Shown in pieces: positions 1-9,960 of a stretch of 64,000 nucleotides of DNA. The translations under genes and the position numbers were made by a program. The DNA is from Clostridium sp. AF15-31 (GTDB lineage: Bacteria; Bacillota; Clostridia; Lachnospirales; Lachnospiraceae): assembly GCF_003461625.1 (NCBI RefSeq), contig NZ_QTXL01000002.1:441789-505788 (forward strand), written 5' to 3'. Numbering within the stretch: position 1 is the first letter of the stretch; each line of letters starts with the position of its first letter. The notes beneath the pieces were generated by a model. The model saw nothing but the letters and a program-made list of their open reading frames with translations. It made no database searches and was not told the origin of the DNA.

Positions 1-21
1 ATATCGCAGTAAAATACTGAT

Positions 22-1428
22 CTAAGCTCTTTTCCATTTTACTCCTTCTCTTGTATCCTCAAGAATAATACCCTTATCACTGAGCATGTTACGGATCTCA
101 TCTGCTCTTGCAAAATTCTTTGCTTTTCTTGCTTCCTGACGTTCATTGATCAAAGCCTCGATATCAGAATCTAACAGTTCTTCTTCCCGCTCTGTAATGA
201 TACCAAGAATATCACACAGCTTCTCAATCGTCCGGATTGCCAGATCTACTGTTTTCTTTGGTGTATCATTTGAAATATTGATATTTGTATATTTTACTAA
301 TTCAAAGATAACTGAGATCGCATCTGCTGTATTCAGATCATCGTCCATAGCTGCTTCAAATCGTTTCGTATATCCATCTAATTCTGCCTCGACAGAAACA
401 TCGGACCCATTCACATCTGCCGGCGCAAGTGACTTTAACTTGTCAACAGCAGTCAGGATACGTTCCAGACCATTCTTGGATGCCTCTACCAGATCAGCCG
501 AGAAGTTCAATGGACTTCTGTAGTGAGCAGACAGCATAAAGAAACGAATAACCTGAAGTGGATATTTGTCTGCGATCTCTCTTACTGTAAAGAAGTTGCC
601 AAGTGACTTGGACATCTTCTCGTTGTTGATCTTTAAGAAACCGTTATGCATCCAGTATCTTGCAAATTCCTTATCATTTGCTGCTTCACTCTGTGCAATC
701 TCATTTTCGTGGTGTGGGAAGATCAGATCCTCACCACCTGCATGGATATCAATGATATCACCGATATATTTCTTAGACATAACAGAACATTCCAGATGCC
801 AGCCCGGTCTTCCTTCACCCCATGGTGACTCCCAGAACGGTTCTCCCTCTTTCTTTGGCTTCCAGAGAACGAAATCCAACGGATCTTCCTTCTCATCCTG
901 ACCGGAAACCTTAAGCTGATGATTCTCTGCTCTGTGTCCGGATTCCAGATCATCAATATTCTTATGAGATAATTTACCATAATCTGCAAAGCTTCTGGTA
1001 CGGAAATATACAGTGCCATTTACTTCATATGCATGTCCTTTTTCAATCAGTGTCTTGATCATCTCGATCATATCCGGGATCTCTTCGGTAGCCTTTGGAT
1101 GTGTCGTAGCTTCCTGTACATTCATCGCTGCCATATCCTTCTTTGTCTCTGCAATGAAGCGCTCAGAGATCACCTTGGAATCAACACCTTCTTCATTTGC
1201 ACGTTTGATGATCTTATCATCAACATCTGTAAAATTGGATACGTAATTTACATCGTATCCCTTATATGTGAGATACCGTCTCAATGTGTCAAATACGATC
1301 ATTGGTCTTGCGTTTCCGATGTGGATATAATCATATACGGTAGGTCCGCAGACATAGATTCCTACTTTACCTTCATTGATCGGTACAAATTCTTCTTTTG
1401 TTCTTGTAAGAGTATTAAAAATCTTCAT
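22..1428 (-). CDS. cysS: cysteinyl-tRNA synthetase
   Basis: Class I aminoacyl-tRNA synthetase that charges tRNA-Cys in the cytoplasm. The 468-residue length is normal for the family. HIGN is at residues 36-39 and the second ATP-binding motif KMSKS is near residue 270. The zinc ligand C27 sits before the first motif, and the other expected Cys/His ligands are visible in the CSVMS and HHENE segments. The ATG is preceded by GGAGG at good spacing. It follows tRNA-Glu on the same strand, but a terminator lies between them. A TATAAT box (1495-1500, minus) lies about 65 nt upstream, without a clear -35. That leader is too short for a T-box, so regulation by uncharged tRNA is not evident. The 21 bases left of the stop belong to whatever follows outside the window. 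Confidence 0.98.
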   Translation of the reverse strand: MKIFNTLTRTKEEFVPINEGKVGIYVCGPTVYDYIHIGNARPMIVFDTLRRYLTYKGYDVNYVSNFTDVDDKIIKRANEEGVDSKVISERFIAETKKDMAAMNVQEATTHPKATEEIPDMIEMIKTLIEKGHAYEVNGTVYFRTRSFADYGKLSHKNIDDLESGHRAENHQLKVSGQDEKEDPLDFVLWKPKKEGEPFWESPWGEGRPGWHLECSVMSKKYIGDIIDIHAGGEDLIFPHHENEIAQSEAANDKEFARYWMHNGFLKINNEKMSKSLGNFFTVREIADKYPLQVIRFFMLSAHYRSPLNFSADLVEASKNGLERILTAVDKLKSLAPADVNGSDVSVEAELDGYTKRFEAAMDDDLNTADAISVIFELVKYTNINISNDTPKKTVDLAIRTIEKLCDILGIITEREEELLDSDIEALINERQEARKAKNFARADEIRNMLSDKGIILEDTREGVKWKRA

Positions 1429-1510
1429 GGGAATCCTCCAATAAATATAGTTTTTATTTTCGCCTGTCTTTCATTCAAAGCAGTTTTATCATGCATTATA
1501 GATTATGCAT

Positions 1511-1544
1511 AAAAAAGAAAAAACCTGGAAAAAACTTCCAGGTT
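1511..1544 (-). terminator. Rho-independent terminator of tRNA-Glu
   Basis: A 9-bp perfect stem (AACCTGGAA / TTCCAGGTT, loop AAAAC on the plus strand) is followed on the minus strand by a run of T broken by a single C. It lies 10 bases past the tRNA 3' end, so it ends the tRNA transcript before cysS. Confidence 0.85.
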
Positions 1545-1553
1545 ATCAAATAG

Positions 1554-1625
1554 CAGTTCATAGGGGAATCGAACCCCTGTTTTCGCCGTGAGAGGGCGAC
1601 GTCTTAACCGCTTGACCAATGAACC
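1554..1625 (-). tRNA. tRNA-Glu (anticodon CTC)
   Basis: A 72-nt cloverleaf can be folded by hand: 7-bp acceptor stem GGTTCAT/ATGAACT with a terminal G-U pair, D arm GTCAAGCGGTTAAGAC, anticodon stem TCGCC/GGCGA with loop CTCTCAC (anticodon CTC, reads GAG), 4-base variable loop, and T arm with loop TTCGATT. The discriminator base is G, as usual for tRNA-Glu. CCA is not encoded and must be added by the CCA enzyme. Confidence 0.95.
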
Positions 1626-1646
1626 ATATATCTTAGCGACTTGTTT

Positions 1647-1675
1647 AATATACCAGAAGCTACGATAAAATGCAA
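1647..1675 (-). promoter_or_regulatory. sigma-A promoter of tRNA-Glu
   Basis: On the minus strand TTGCAT and TATATT are separated by exactly 17 bp. The -10 box lies 21 bases before the first tRNA base, leaving a short 5' leader, as expected for a monocistronic tRNA unit. Confidence 0.65.
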
Positions 1676-1788
1676 GCTTTTTTTTCAGTAAATTTACATT
1701 TTTTTGTACTGACCATATTTTAGCTTGTAATAAGGGCATTGTCAATCAAATACGTAAGTGTTTTGCGTAATGAAAGGGATACAGGGCT

Positions 1789-1943
1789 GCTGCATAGATC
1801 TTCCTTATATCTTTGTGAAGCAGACCTTTTCTTACGTTGGTCCTTAACGAGCTCCTTTATACGGAGCGAGTTTAGTACCACTACGTAAGAAACAGAGTGC
1901 AAACGTTCTGCGTAACAAATGATATAAGGAAGATCTATGCAGC
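1789..1943. repeat. palindromic intergenic element with 23-bp perfect terminal inverted repeats
   Basis: The 23-base arms at 1789-1811 and 1921-1943 are perfect reverse complements, both containing AGATCTTCC or its complement. Inside are nested inverted repeats: CTTACG/CGTAAG at 1831-1836 and 1884-1889, and GCTCC/GGAGC near 1851-1867. Variants of TTACGCA or TACGTAAG recur on both flanks. The element starts 13 bases after the polC stop and fills most of the 330-bp gap to tRNA-Glu. It has no credible coding content. The layout fits a small MITE-like or REP-like element, or a very large terminator hairpin for the polC operon. Confidence 0.7.
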
Positions 1944-1955
1944 GGGTCTGCCCGT

Positions 1956-4900
1956 CTATACAAAGTCAAAGGTAAGCTGGTTGGTATCCGGCATACCGTC
2001 TAAGATGCCAAGCTCTGACAGCTTGTCGATCGCACTCTTTCCAATCTTAGAATGAGCCTGCAGATCTTCCTTTGAGATAAATTTGCCTTTGCCGGCTGCA
2101 TCCTTCAACTGCTTTGCAGCCTTCTCTCCCATTCCTTCAATGGAAGCCAGTGACGGCATGATCTTACCGTCTATTACCTGAAAACGGATATCATCCGCCA
2201 CATAGATATCGATCGGCATGAACTCAAAACCTCTCGCATACATCTCAAGAACCAGCTTCAGATCCTTTAACTTATCTTCATCCTTTGCGGTTCGTTTATT
2301 CTTATCAATACTCTGTATCATATTGATATGATACAGTACCTTTTCTTTTCCAAAGCACATCATCTCATAACTGAAGGCTGATGCACGAATACTGAAAAAC
2401 GCTGCATAATACTGAAGCGGATAATTCACCTTAAAATATGCAATTCTCCACGCCATCATAACGTAAGCCGCCGCATGGGCTTTCGGGAACATGTACTTGA
2501 TCTTCTGGCACGACCAGATATACCAGTCCGGTACACCATGTGCCTTCATATCCTCTTTCCATTCTTCCCATTTTGCACATTTGCCTTTAGCTACGTTACC
2601 TTTTCGGACATTCTCCATGATCTGGAACGCTGTACCGGATTCCAGGCCCATATGGATCAGATATACCATGATATCATCTCGACAACAGATTGCGGTCGAG
2701 ATCGTACACTGACCGGATTTGATCAGCTCCTGTGCATTTCCAAGCCATACATCCGTACCATGCGCCAGACCTGCGATTCGCACCAGATCCGAGAAGTTCT
2801 GTGGATTTGCATCAATTAACATCTGCATGGCGAAATCCGTACCGAACTCCGGCACACCCAGACTGCCAAGCGGAATGCCATTGATATCCTCTGGTGTAAT
2901 ATGAAGACTTTCTGTTCCATGGAACAACGCCATAACATCAGGATCATCTAACCGGATCGTGGTTGCATCAAGACCGGTCAGATCCTCCAGCCTTCGGATC
3001 ATCGTAGGATCATCATGACCGAGAATATCAAGCTTCAACAGGTTATGATCGATCGAATGGTACTCGAAATGAGATGTTACGACATCCGTCGTCATATCAT
3101 TTGCCGGCTTCTGGATCGGTGTGAAGGAATAGATCTCCTCATGCCTTGGAAGAACGATCATACCACCCGGATGCTGTCCGGTCGAACGCTTAACGCCGGT
3201 ACAGCCGATTGCCAGACGTTCCATCTCACAGCTTCGTTTCGTGACGATAGCCTTTTCATCGACATATTTCTCGATCTCCTTCTGGGTCAGATCTCCCATT
3301 GCCGTAGCCTCTGCTCTCGCTTCATCCTTTGCAAGATCTTTGAAGTAATTATATACATAACCATACGCTGTCTTATCTGCTACCGTTGTTACAGTTCCTG
3401 CACGGAATGCCTTACCCTTACCGAATAATACTTCTGTGTAAGCATGTGCACATGACTGATATTCACCGGAGAAGTTCAGATCGATATCCGGCTCCTTATC
3501 TCCTTTGAATCCAAGGAAGGTTTCAAATGGGATATCGTGTCCCTCTTTGATCAGTGGATGACCGCATCGAGGGCAGTCACGATCCGGCATATCACATCCC
3601 GACATACCGGAATATGATTTTACAAGCTCGGAATCAAAATCAACAAAATGACACTCCGGACAAATATAATGTGCCGACAACGGATTTACCTCTGTGATAC
3701 CTGCCATCGTTGCTACGAAGGAAGAACCTACAGATCCTCTGGAACCAACCAGATAGCCATGATCGTTGGAATCCCACACAAGCTTCTGTGCAATGATATA
3801 CATAACGGCAAATCCATTTGATATAATGGAATGTAACTCACGTTCCAGTCGTTCTACAACGACCTCCGGCAGATCCGGTCCATAGATCTTATGAGCCTTT
3901 TCATAACAGATATTCGTAAGTGTCTCATCGGAATTCTCGATGATAGGCGGTGCTTTATCCGGTCGAACCGGATCCATATATTCCACCATATCCGCGATCA
4001 GATTTGTATTCGTGATAACAACCTCTCTGGCTTTCTCACTTCCCAGATATTCGAATTCCGCCAACATTTCTTCCGTCGTTCTGAAATAAAGCGGAGGCTG
4101 ATTAACTGCATCCTCAAAACCTTTACTTTTCATGATGATCGCACGATAGATACTGTCTTCCGGATCAAGGAAATGGACATCACAGGTTGCAACAACCGGC
4201 TTATTAAATAATCGTCCAAGCTCCACGATACGCTTATTATAATTCTGAAGATCCTCGATCGTACAAGGATTCTCCTTCTTTCTGGTCATAAACTCGTTAT
4301 TTCCGATCGGCTGTATCTCCAGATAATCAAAGAAATTAACAAGTCTTGCAATTTCTTCATCCGGTGCATCGTCTACGACCGCACGGAACAGCTCACCTGC
4401 TTCACAGGCAGAACCTAAGATCAGGCCTTCTCTGTATTTATTGATCATGCTCATAGGCATACGCGGTCTGCGGTTGAAGTATCTGACATGTGCTTCAGAA
4501 ATCAGACGATACAGATTCACACGGCCGATCTCATTTTTTGCCAGAATGATGCCATGATATGTTCTGCCTTTTTTGATCGTATCATCCGATGCAGAACCTA
4601 ATTCATTTACATCCTCCACCGTCTTTACGCCACGTTCCACTAACATCTCATATAATTTTACGAAAATTTTTGCGGTTGCATTTGCATCATCAACAGCACG
4701 GTGATGATGTTCATTTTTTACATTTAACGCCTTACAGACACGATCCAGTGTAAACTTACCAAGCTCCGGCAATAACACATGGCTGAGTGTCATGGTATCC
4801 ATGATCGTATTATCGAATTTCATTCCAAGATCTTTGGCATTTTTCTTGATGAATCCGGTATCAAATGCTGCATTATGTGCAACAACGATATCATCACCAC

Positions 4901-6500
4901 AGAATTCCAAAAACTTCGGCAGGATCACGTCGACGGTCGGTGCATGCATAACCATCTCATCTGTAATGGAAGTCAACTGCTCTATACTATAAGGGATCGG
5001 TTCTTCCGGATTGATAAATTCCGAGAAACGATCGATCTCCTCTCCATCTCTTACCTTTACAGCTCCGATCTCTATGATCTTATTCTTCTTCTGACTAAGA
5101 CCGGTCGTCTCGATATCGAATACGATATATTCTGTATTCAAATCCTGTCCTTTGGGATTGATAACCAGATTCTTCAGGTCATCGACAAAATATCCCTCAC
5201 AGCCAAAGATCAGTTTAAAGCCATCCTTCATACCCTTTGCATGTGCTGCAATCGGGAATGCCTGTGCAACGCCGTGATCCGTGATTGCAATCGCCGGGTG
5301 TCCCCAGTCATTTGCACGTTTCACGATCTTCTCGATATCAACAACACTGTCCATCTCGCTCATAACCGTATGCATATGTAATTCCACACGTTTTTCAAGC
5401 GATGTGTCAACTCTTGGCACACGGAAATCCGGTATATGCTTGATACCACGCACAGATGCAATATTTAACTCCTTGGAAAAAGTATCGTATAACGGCACAC
5501 CCTTTAACCGATAGAAGCTTCCTTCTTTTAACTCATCCTTATAAACCGGCACATCATCCTCTGATGCAAATATCTTAAATGCGATCGTATCTTCAAAATC
5601 CGTAATATTGCAGATGAATAAAGTCTTACCATTTCGGAGAACCTTTTCTTCCATCTTGATCAACTGGCCATGAATACAGACTTCACCGATACCATCTACT
5701 AATGTAGAAATCTTTACCAGTTCCCCTTCGCAGTCTCTGCCATAGAATACATCCGGATCATTCGAGGTATATTTCTTCCTTCTGGCGGCAAATGTCTCCT
5801 TCGACTTTTCGTCCTGTGCAGGTGCTTTCTTTTCAGCCGGAGCATCCTTCTTGCCTTCTCCGACCAGCTTCTTTTTATCTACTGATTTACCATCCAAGGT
5901 CAGATCCGCATCCTCATGTACATTGCTTAAGATTGCCTCAATCTCAAGCTTCATCTTCTGTTCATTTGCACGGCGGAGCATCTCTTTATCAGATTCCGTA
6001 TAATCAAAACCGACCTTGATATCCATACCGAACCGTTTCTTATAGGTCTCCTCCAGATATTTTTTGATCCCGATCGAATGGCTCTTTGAAAGCTTACTGT
6101 CTTCCATCGCAAGCGTGATAATATCATCTGCATAATACCATTCTGCCCGCTTTAATAAACGATATCCAACATGACTGATCTTCTCGACATCATACAAGAT
6201 ACTGTCCTTATATACCTCTGTTAAGGTTCTGGTATTGTACTGGGAAGACAGCTCATAACGGTCATCAATGATGACCTTATAACTACGTCCACGAAATAAA
6301 TGTCCGCAAATGATATCTTCCACCTGTACAATCTTCGGACGGCTGATCAGGTGCCTCGACAGCAGGCTGATAATAAGCTGGCGTTCTGCCTGCTTCATTA
6401 CCACCTTTTCGATCATCGTATCCTCAAACAGGGAAGACAGCTCTTTATCCATATTCAGTTCAGGAAATACTTCAAAAAATAATTTTGCTTCTACCGGCAC
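1956..6500 (-). CDS. polC: DNA polymerase III alpha subunit, PolC type
   Basis: Main replicative polymerase of low-G+C Gram-positives, with its own 3'-5' proofreading exonuclease. The 1514 residues show, in order: an N-terminal region with a charged linker around 205-245, an OB-fold at about 255-350, a PHP domain starting at HMHT (375-378), an inserted DEDDh exonuclease (VFDIETTG at 460-467; HHRAVDDANAT near 599-609), the palm with RGSVGSS (about 921), a zinc-binding CPEC...CPRC segment (947-979), and the catalytic PDIDLNF (1004-1010). The start is GTG, three bases after the ispG stop, with GGAG inside the ispG 3' end. It is the last gene of the pyrH operon, a common position in Clostridia. 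Confidence 0.98.
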   Translation of the reverse strand: MPVEAKLFFEVFPELNMDKELSSLFEDTMIEKVVMKQAERQLIISLLSRHLISRPKIVQVEDIICGHLFRGRSYKVIIDDRYELSSQYNTRTLTEVYKDSILYDVEKISHVGYRLLKRAEWYYADDIITLAMEDSKLSKSHSIGIKKYLEETYKKRFGMDIKVGFDYTESDKEMLRRANEQKMKLEIEAILSNVHEDADLTLDGKSVDKKKLVGEGKKDAPAEKKAPAQDEKSKETFAARRKKYTSNDPDVFYGRDCEGELVKISTLVDGIGEVCIHGQLIKMEEKVLRNGKTLFICNITDFEDTIAFKIFASEDDVPVYKDELKEGSFYRLKGVPLYDTFSKELNIASVRGIKHIPDFRVPRVDTSLEKRVELHMHTVMSEMDSVVDIEKIVKRANDWGHPAIAITDHGVAQAFPIAAHAKGMKDGFKLIFGCEGYFVDDLKNLVINPKGQDLNTEYIVFDIETTGLSQKKNKIIEIGAVKVRDGEEIDRFSEFINPEEPIPYSIEQLTSITDEMVMHAPTVDVILPKFLEFCGDDIVVAHNAAFDTGFIKKNAKDLGMKFDNTIMDTMTLSHVLLPELGKFTLDRVCKALNVKNEHHHRAVDDANATAKIFVKLYEMLVERGVKTVEDVNELGSASDDTIKKGRTYHGIILAKNEIGRVNLYRLISEAHVRYFNRRPRMPMSMINKYREGLILGSACEAGELFRAVVDDAPDEEIARLVNFFDYLEIQPIGNNEFMTRKKENPCTIEDLQNYNKRIVELGRLFNKPVVATCDVHFLDPEDSIYRAIIMKSKGFEDAVNQPPLYFRTTEEMLAEFEYLGSEKAREVVITNTNLIADMVEYMDPVRPDKAPPIIENSDETLTNICYEKAHKIYGPDLPEVVVERLERELHSIISNGFAVMYIIAQKLVWDSNDHGYLVGSRGSVGSSFVATMAGITEVNPLSAHYICPECHFVDFDSELVKSYSGMSGCDMPDRDCPRCGHPLIKEGHDIPFETFLGFKGDKEPDIDLNFSGEYQSCAHAYTEVLFGKGKAFRAGTVTTVADKTAYGYVYNYFKDLAKDEARAEATAMGDLTQKEIEKYVDEKAIVTKRSCEMERLAIGCTGVKRSTGQHPGGMIVLPRHEEIYSFTPIQKPANDMTTDVVTSHFEYHSIDHNLLKLDILGHDDPTMIRRLEDLTGLDATTIRLDDPDVMALFHGTESLHITPEDINGIPLGSLGVPEFGTDFAMQMLIDANPQNFSDLVRIAGLAHGTDVWLGNAQELIKSGQCTISTAICCRDDIMVYLIHMGLESGTAFQIMENVRKGNVAKGKCAKWEEWKEDMKAHGVPDWYIWSCQKIKYMFPKAHAAAYVMMAWRIAYFKVNYPLQYYAAFFSIRASAFSYEMMCFGKEKVLYHINMIQSIDKNKRTAKDEDKLKDLKLVLEMYARGFEFMPIDIYVADDIRFQVIDGKIMPSLASIEGMGEKAAKQLKDAAGKGKFISKEDLQAHSKIGKSAIDKLSELGILDGMPDTNQLTFDFV

Positions 6501-6503
6501 GTT

Positions 6504-7562
6504 CTATTCACTCCAGTTATCTAACTCGTACTTTAATGTTGATAATATATCTTTCTCGTCGATCTTCTTTATGATCTGGCCTTTTTTGATCAAGATACCG
6601 CAGCCTTTTCCGCCCGCAATTCCAAGATCTGCTTCCTTGGCTTCGCCCGGTCCGTTTACAACACAGCCCATAACAGCAACCTTGATATTCAGATGATCAT
6701 AATCGGCAACCAGCTTTTCTACCTGTTCTGCCAGTCCGATCAGATCAATCTCCGTTCTTCCACATGTTGGGCAGGACACAAGTTCGATTCCACCTGTACG
6801 GAGTCCAAGCGTCTTTAAGATCATCTTTGCTGTCATGATCTCATTGACCGGATCCCCTGTTAAAGATACACGGATCGTATCTCCGATTCCCTCATGCAGG
6901 ATAATACCAAGTCCTACAGAGGATTTGATATTACCGCTCATAACCGTACCGGATTCCGTGATACCCACATGCAGCGGATAATTCGTCTGATCTGCAATCA
7001 GCTCATGTGCTTTTACACACATCATAACATCGGAAGATTTAATACTGATGACCATATTGTCATATCCGCAGTCTTCGATCATATGAACCTTATCCAACGC
7101 ACTCTCAACGATTCCTTCCGCTGTCACGCCGTGGTATTTTTCAACTAATTCTTTTTCAAGGGAACCGCTGTTTACACCGACACGGATCGGTATATTCCGT
7201 TCCTTACATACCGCTACTACCTGTGCCAGCTTATCCTTACCACCGATATTACCCGGATTGATACGGATCTTATCTGCTCCCGCCTCAGCCGCTGCGATCG
7301 CCAGGCGGTAATCAAAATGAATGTCTGCAACCAGCGGAATATGGATCTGTTTCTTGATCGCAGGGATCGCTGCCGCTGCCGCATCATCATTTACGGTGCT
7401 TCTGATGATGTCACAGCCTGCCTTTTCAAGTTTTAAGATCTGTGCAACTGTAGCATCTATATCACTGGTTTTTGTATTTGTCATCGACTGGATCAGGATC
7501 GGATTTCCACCACCGATCACCCGGTCTCCTATCTTTATAACTTTTGTATGATCTCTGTACAT
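6504..7562 (-). CDS. ispG: 4-hydroxy-3-methylbut-2-enyl-diphosphate synthase
   Basis: [4Fe-4S] enzyme of the MEP pathway that converts methylerythritol cyclodiphosphate to HMBPP. The 352 residues match the short bacterial form. The iron-sulfur ligands are visible as SCPTCG (C264, C267) and MGCVVNGPGE (C300, with the conserved Glu at 307). The N-terminal TIM-barrel signature PILIQSMTNT is present. ATG is preceded by AGGAG. It lies in the same operon as dxr, so two MEP-pathway steps are co-transcribed with uppS and cdsA, which use the products. Confidence 0.97.
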   Translation of the reverse strand: MYRDHTKVIKIGDRVIGGGNPILIQSMTNTKTSDIDATVAQILKLEKAGCDIIRSTVNDDAAAAAIPAIKKQIHIPLVADIHFDYRLAIAAAEAGADKIRINPGNIGGKDKLAQVVAVCKERNIPIRVGVNSGSLEKELVEKYHGVTAEGIVESALDKVHMIEDCGYDNMVISIKSSDVMMCVKAHELIADQTNYPLHVGITESGTVMSGNIKSSVGLGIILHEGIGDTIRVSLTGDPVNEIMTAKMILKTLGLRTGGIELVSCPTCGRTEIDLIGLAEQVEKLVADYDHLNIKVAVMGCVVNGPGEAKEADLGIAGGKGCGILIKKGQIIKKIDEKDILSTLKYELDNWSE

Positions 7563-7578
7563 ATTAACTCCTGTTCAT

Positions 7579-8676
7579 CTAATGAAAGAATACATTCTTG
7601 ATATCGTTAAATAATATCACAACCATCAACAGCATAACCAGAACAAATCCGATCAGCGTCACAATATTCTCCTTATCCTTCGGAACCTTCTTTCTCGTTA
7701 CTGCTTCAATTAACAGGAAGATAAATCTTCCTCCATCCAAGCCCGGTATCGGCAGCAGGTTCATAACGCCAAGGTTTGCCGACAGCAGTACGATATAATT
7801 CATCCAGTTTAAGAACAGATCGAGCACACTGCTCTTTGCTGCCTCATTGAAGGTATCGTTCATGTTCTTCGCTACTCCGACCGGACCGGATACTTCATCC
7901 GAACTTACCTGACGGGTAACGATCAGCTTCAGGCTTAAGAAGGTTGCTTTTACCCAGTATCTGGTCTCATAAGCAGAATATTTACAAAGCTCTCCGAAGT
8001 TCTTCGGGAGCTGATAACCGACACTCATTATTCCGATCTTATAGCCATCCGGTGTCTTTGCCGGATGTACCGTCGTATCATAGACCGTTCCGTCTTCTTT
8101 CTCAAGTGTCAGATCGATCGGTGAACCATCTCCATAAATCTGAAGATAGATCTGTAACTCACGGAAATTTTTAACTGTACTTCCCTCAATCTTTAATACC
8201 CGATCGCCATCTGATATCCCGGCTTCTTCCGCCGGATATACACCATTAAAATATTCCTCGGCATTTTCGATCTGGTATTTTTCAATATTATCTTTATTGT
8301 ATACTGCTCCTATGATCGCAGGATCACTTCCACAGAAATGAATGATCACCATGGAAAATAAAAATGCGATTACAAAGTTCATGGCAGGTCCTGCAAGTAC
8401 AACCGCCATTCTTGCCCAGATGGATTTCTTCTCAAAGGAATTCTCATCATTTTCGTTTTCTTCATCATCTTCGCTGAGCATCATACAATAGCCGCCAAGC
8501 GGAATCAGCCGCAGCGTATACTGTGTTTCTTTCTTATGAAACTGAAACAGCTTCGGTCCGAATCCCATCGAAAACTCTTTTACTGTGATATGATTGATCT
8601 TTGCTACGATAAAATGTCCCAGCTCATGAAAGAAAATGATGACACCAAAAACAAGTATGATCAATATGATATTCAA
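7579..8676 (-). CDS. rseP: site-2 intramembrane metalloprotease RseP/RasP
   Basis: Membrane zinc protease that clips regulatory or signal-peptide remnants within the bilayer. The motif HELGH (H17, E18, H21) lies in the first membrane helix, a PDZ-like domain lies around residues 140-215, and the second motif GLDGG precedes a C-terminal membrane helix. The start codon is TTG, three bases after the dxr stop. The first ATG would remove the HELGH motif, so TTG must be right, although the SD (GTGGGTG) is weak. Translational coupling to dxr is likely. The dxr-rseP order is typical of Firmicutes. Confidence 0.95.
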   Translation of the reverse strand: MNIILIILVFGVIIFFHELGHFIVAKINHITVKEFSMGFGPKLFQFHKKETQYTLRLIPLGGYCMMLSEDDEENENDENSFEKKSIWARMAVVLAGPAMNFVIAFLFSMVIIHFCGSDPAIIGAVYNKDNIEKYQIENAEEYFNGVYPAEEAGISDGDRVLKIEGSTVKNFRELQIYLQIYGDGSPIDLTLEKEDGTVYDTTVHPAKTPDGYKIGIMSVGYQLPKNFGELCKYSAYETRYWVKATFLSLKLIVTRQVSSDEVSGPVGVAKNMNDTFNEAAKSSVLDLFLNWMNYIVLLSANLGVMNLLPIPGLDGGRFIFLLIEAVTRKKVPKDKENIVTLIGFVLVMLLMVVILFNDIKNVFFH

Positions 8677-8679
8677 AAA

Positions 8680-9822
8680 CTAACACCCACTTTCAATAAA
8701 TTCATATACTTCCTGCTCGGTTGCAAGAATCTCATCTATATCAGGATTTTCAATCAATTTATGATGATCCATGGATGCACGGATGATATCATAGATATCA
8801 AGAAAATCGATTTTTCTGTCTAAGAACTGCTTTACTGCATATTCATTTGCCGCATTGAATACTGTAGGCATCGAACCACCGATCCCGATTGCCTCATATG
8901 CATATCGTAACCCAAGAAAGGTATCCATATCCGATGTCTCGATTACAATCGATGAAAGCTTCGTAAAGTCAAGACGATCTCCCGGCATGTATCTTCGTTC
9001 CGGATAGAACAGCGCATACTGGATCGGCAGCTTCATATCCGGCGTACCGAGCTGTGCGATCACTGCTCCATCTTTATATTCTACCATAGAATGAATGATA
9101 CTCTGCGGCTGGATCACAACCTGAATATTTTCCGGTGCTACATCAAATAACCATTTTGCTTCAATAACTTCCAACCCTTTATTTACCATCGTTGCTGAAT
9201 CAATGGTGATCTTTCTTCCCATGCTCCAGTTTGGATGCTTTAATGCGTCCTCTAATTTCACATGCTTTAAAAACTCTCTGCTCTTGCCACGAAATGGTCC
9301 ACCGGATGCTGTCAACAGAATTTTTTCAATGGAATCATGTGTATTTCCCTGCAATGACTGGAAGATTGCCGAATGTTCACTGTCAACCGGAAGGATCGAT
9401 ACTCCTTTTTCCTTTGCAAGCGGCATAATGATATGTCCCGCTGTAACCAGAGTTTCTTTATTTGCAAGGGCAATGTCTTTTCCCGCTTTAATCGCTGCCA
9501 CAGTCGGGCGGATACCGATCATTCCTACAATAGCGGTAACTAATATATCCGATGTCTTGTATTCTGCAATCTCGATCAGCCCATCCATGCCTGATACGAC
9601 ACGGATATCCATATCCTTCAGACGATCTTTTAATTCATCTGCCAGCTTCTCATCCCACAGACCAACGATCTCCGGTCGGAACTCTCTCGCCTGCTTCTCT
9701 AATAAGTCTATGTTTCTTCCTGCTGATAAAGCACAGATTTTTATATCCTGATTCCATCTTGCGATCTCAAGTGTCTGTGTTCCTATAGATCCTGTGGATC
9801 CAATGATAGCTACATGTTTCAT
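8680..9822 (-). CDS. dxr: 1-deoxy-D-xylulose 5-phosphate reductoisomerase
   Basis: NADPH-dependent first committed enzyme of the MEP isoprenoid pathway. The 380 residues are family-typical. The N-terminal dinucleotide-binding loop GSTGSIG is at 8-14. The metal- and substrate-binding segment with LPVDSEHSA and the catalytic-domain signature MVNKGLEVIEA are clear. ATG is preceded by AGGAGA. A 140-bp gap with a hairpin separates it from cdsA, so expression may be attenuated there or a second promoter may exist. Confidence 0.98.
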   Translation of the reverse strand: MKHVAIIGSTGSIGTQTLEIARWNQDIKICALSAGRNIDLLEKQAREFRPEIVGLWDEKLADELKDRLKDMDIRVVSGMDGLIEIAEYKTSDILVTAIVGMIGIRPTVAAIKAGKDIALANKETLVTAGHIIMPLAKEKGVSILPVDSEHSAIFQSLQGNTHDSIEKILLTASGGPFRGKSREFLKHVKLEDALKHPNWSMGRKITIDSATMVNKGLEVIEAKWLFDVAPENIQVVIQPQSIIHSMVEYKDGAVIAQLGTPDMKLPIQYALFYPERRYMPGDRLDFTKLSSIVIETSDMDTFLGLRYAYEAIGIGGSMPTVFNAANEYAVKQFLDRKIDFLDIYDIIRASMDHHKLIENPDIDEILATEQEVYEFIESGC

Positions 9823-9902
9823 ATTTGTTCTCCTTTACCCATTTCAAACATCTGTATCTAACATTTTTTATCTGTCTGCACTATTTCCAATGCGACATAA
9901 AG

Positions 9903-9960
9903 GAAAAGCAGCGTAATTATGAGCACAGTTCATCTGTACGCTCTCCCACACTGCTTTTTC
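9903..9960 (-). terminator. hairpin between cdsA and dxr, possible attenuator
   Basis: Directly after the cdsA stop, an 11-bp stem (AAAAGCAG-Y-GT paired with its complement, one G-T pair) encloses a 34-nt loop. The following T stretch (TCCTTTATG) is poor, so partial termination or mRNA 3'-end protection is more likely than full termination in mid-operon. Confidence 0.45.

Noticed and set aside
1429..1510. T-box riboswitch for cysS
   Set aside because: The space between the tRNA terminator and the cysS start is under 90 bases and contains no specifier loop or antiterminator pattern.
1720..1902. 60-codon ORF on the minus strand between polC and tRNA-Glu
   Set aside because: It lies within and beside the inverted-repeat element, has no SD, and its sequence is dictated by the palindromes. 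Treated as part of a repeat.
5792..6019. Many 60-200 codon ORFs antisense to polC, pknB, thiN, iorA and others
   Set aside because: They lie opposite long, well-supported genes, lack SDs and have low-complexity or odd composition. They are shadows of coding strands.
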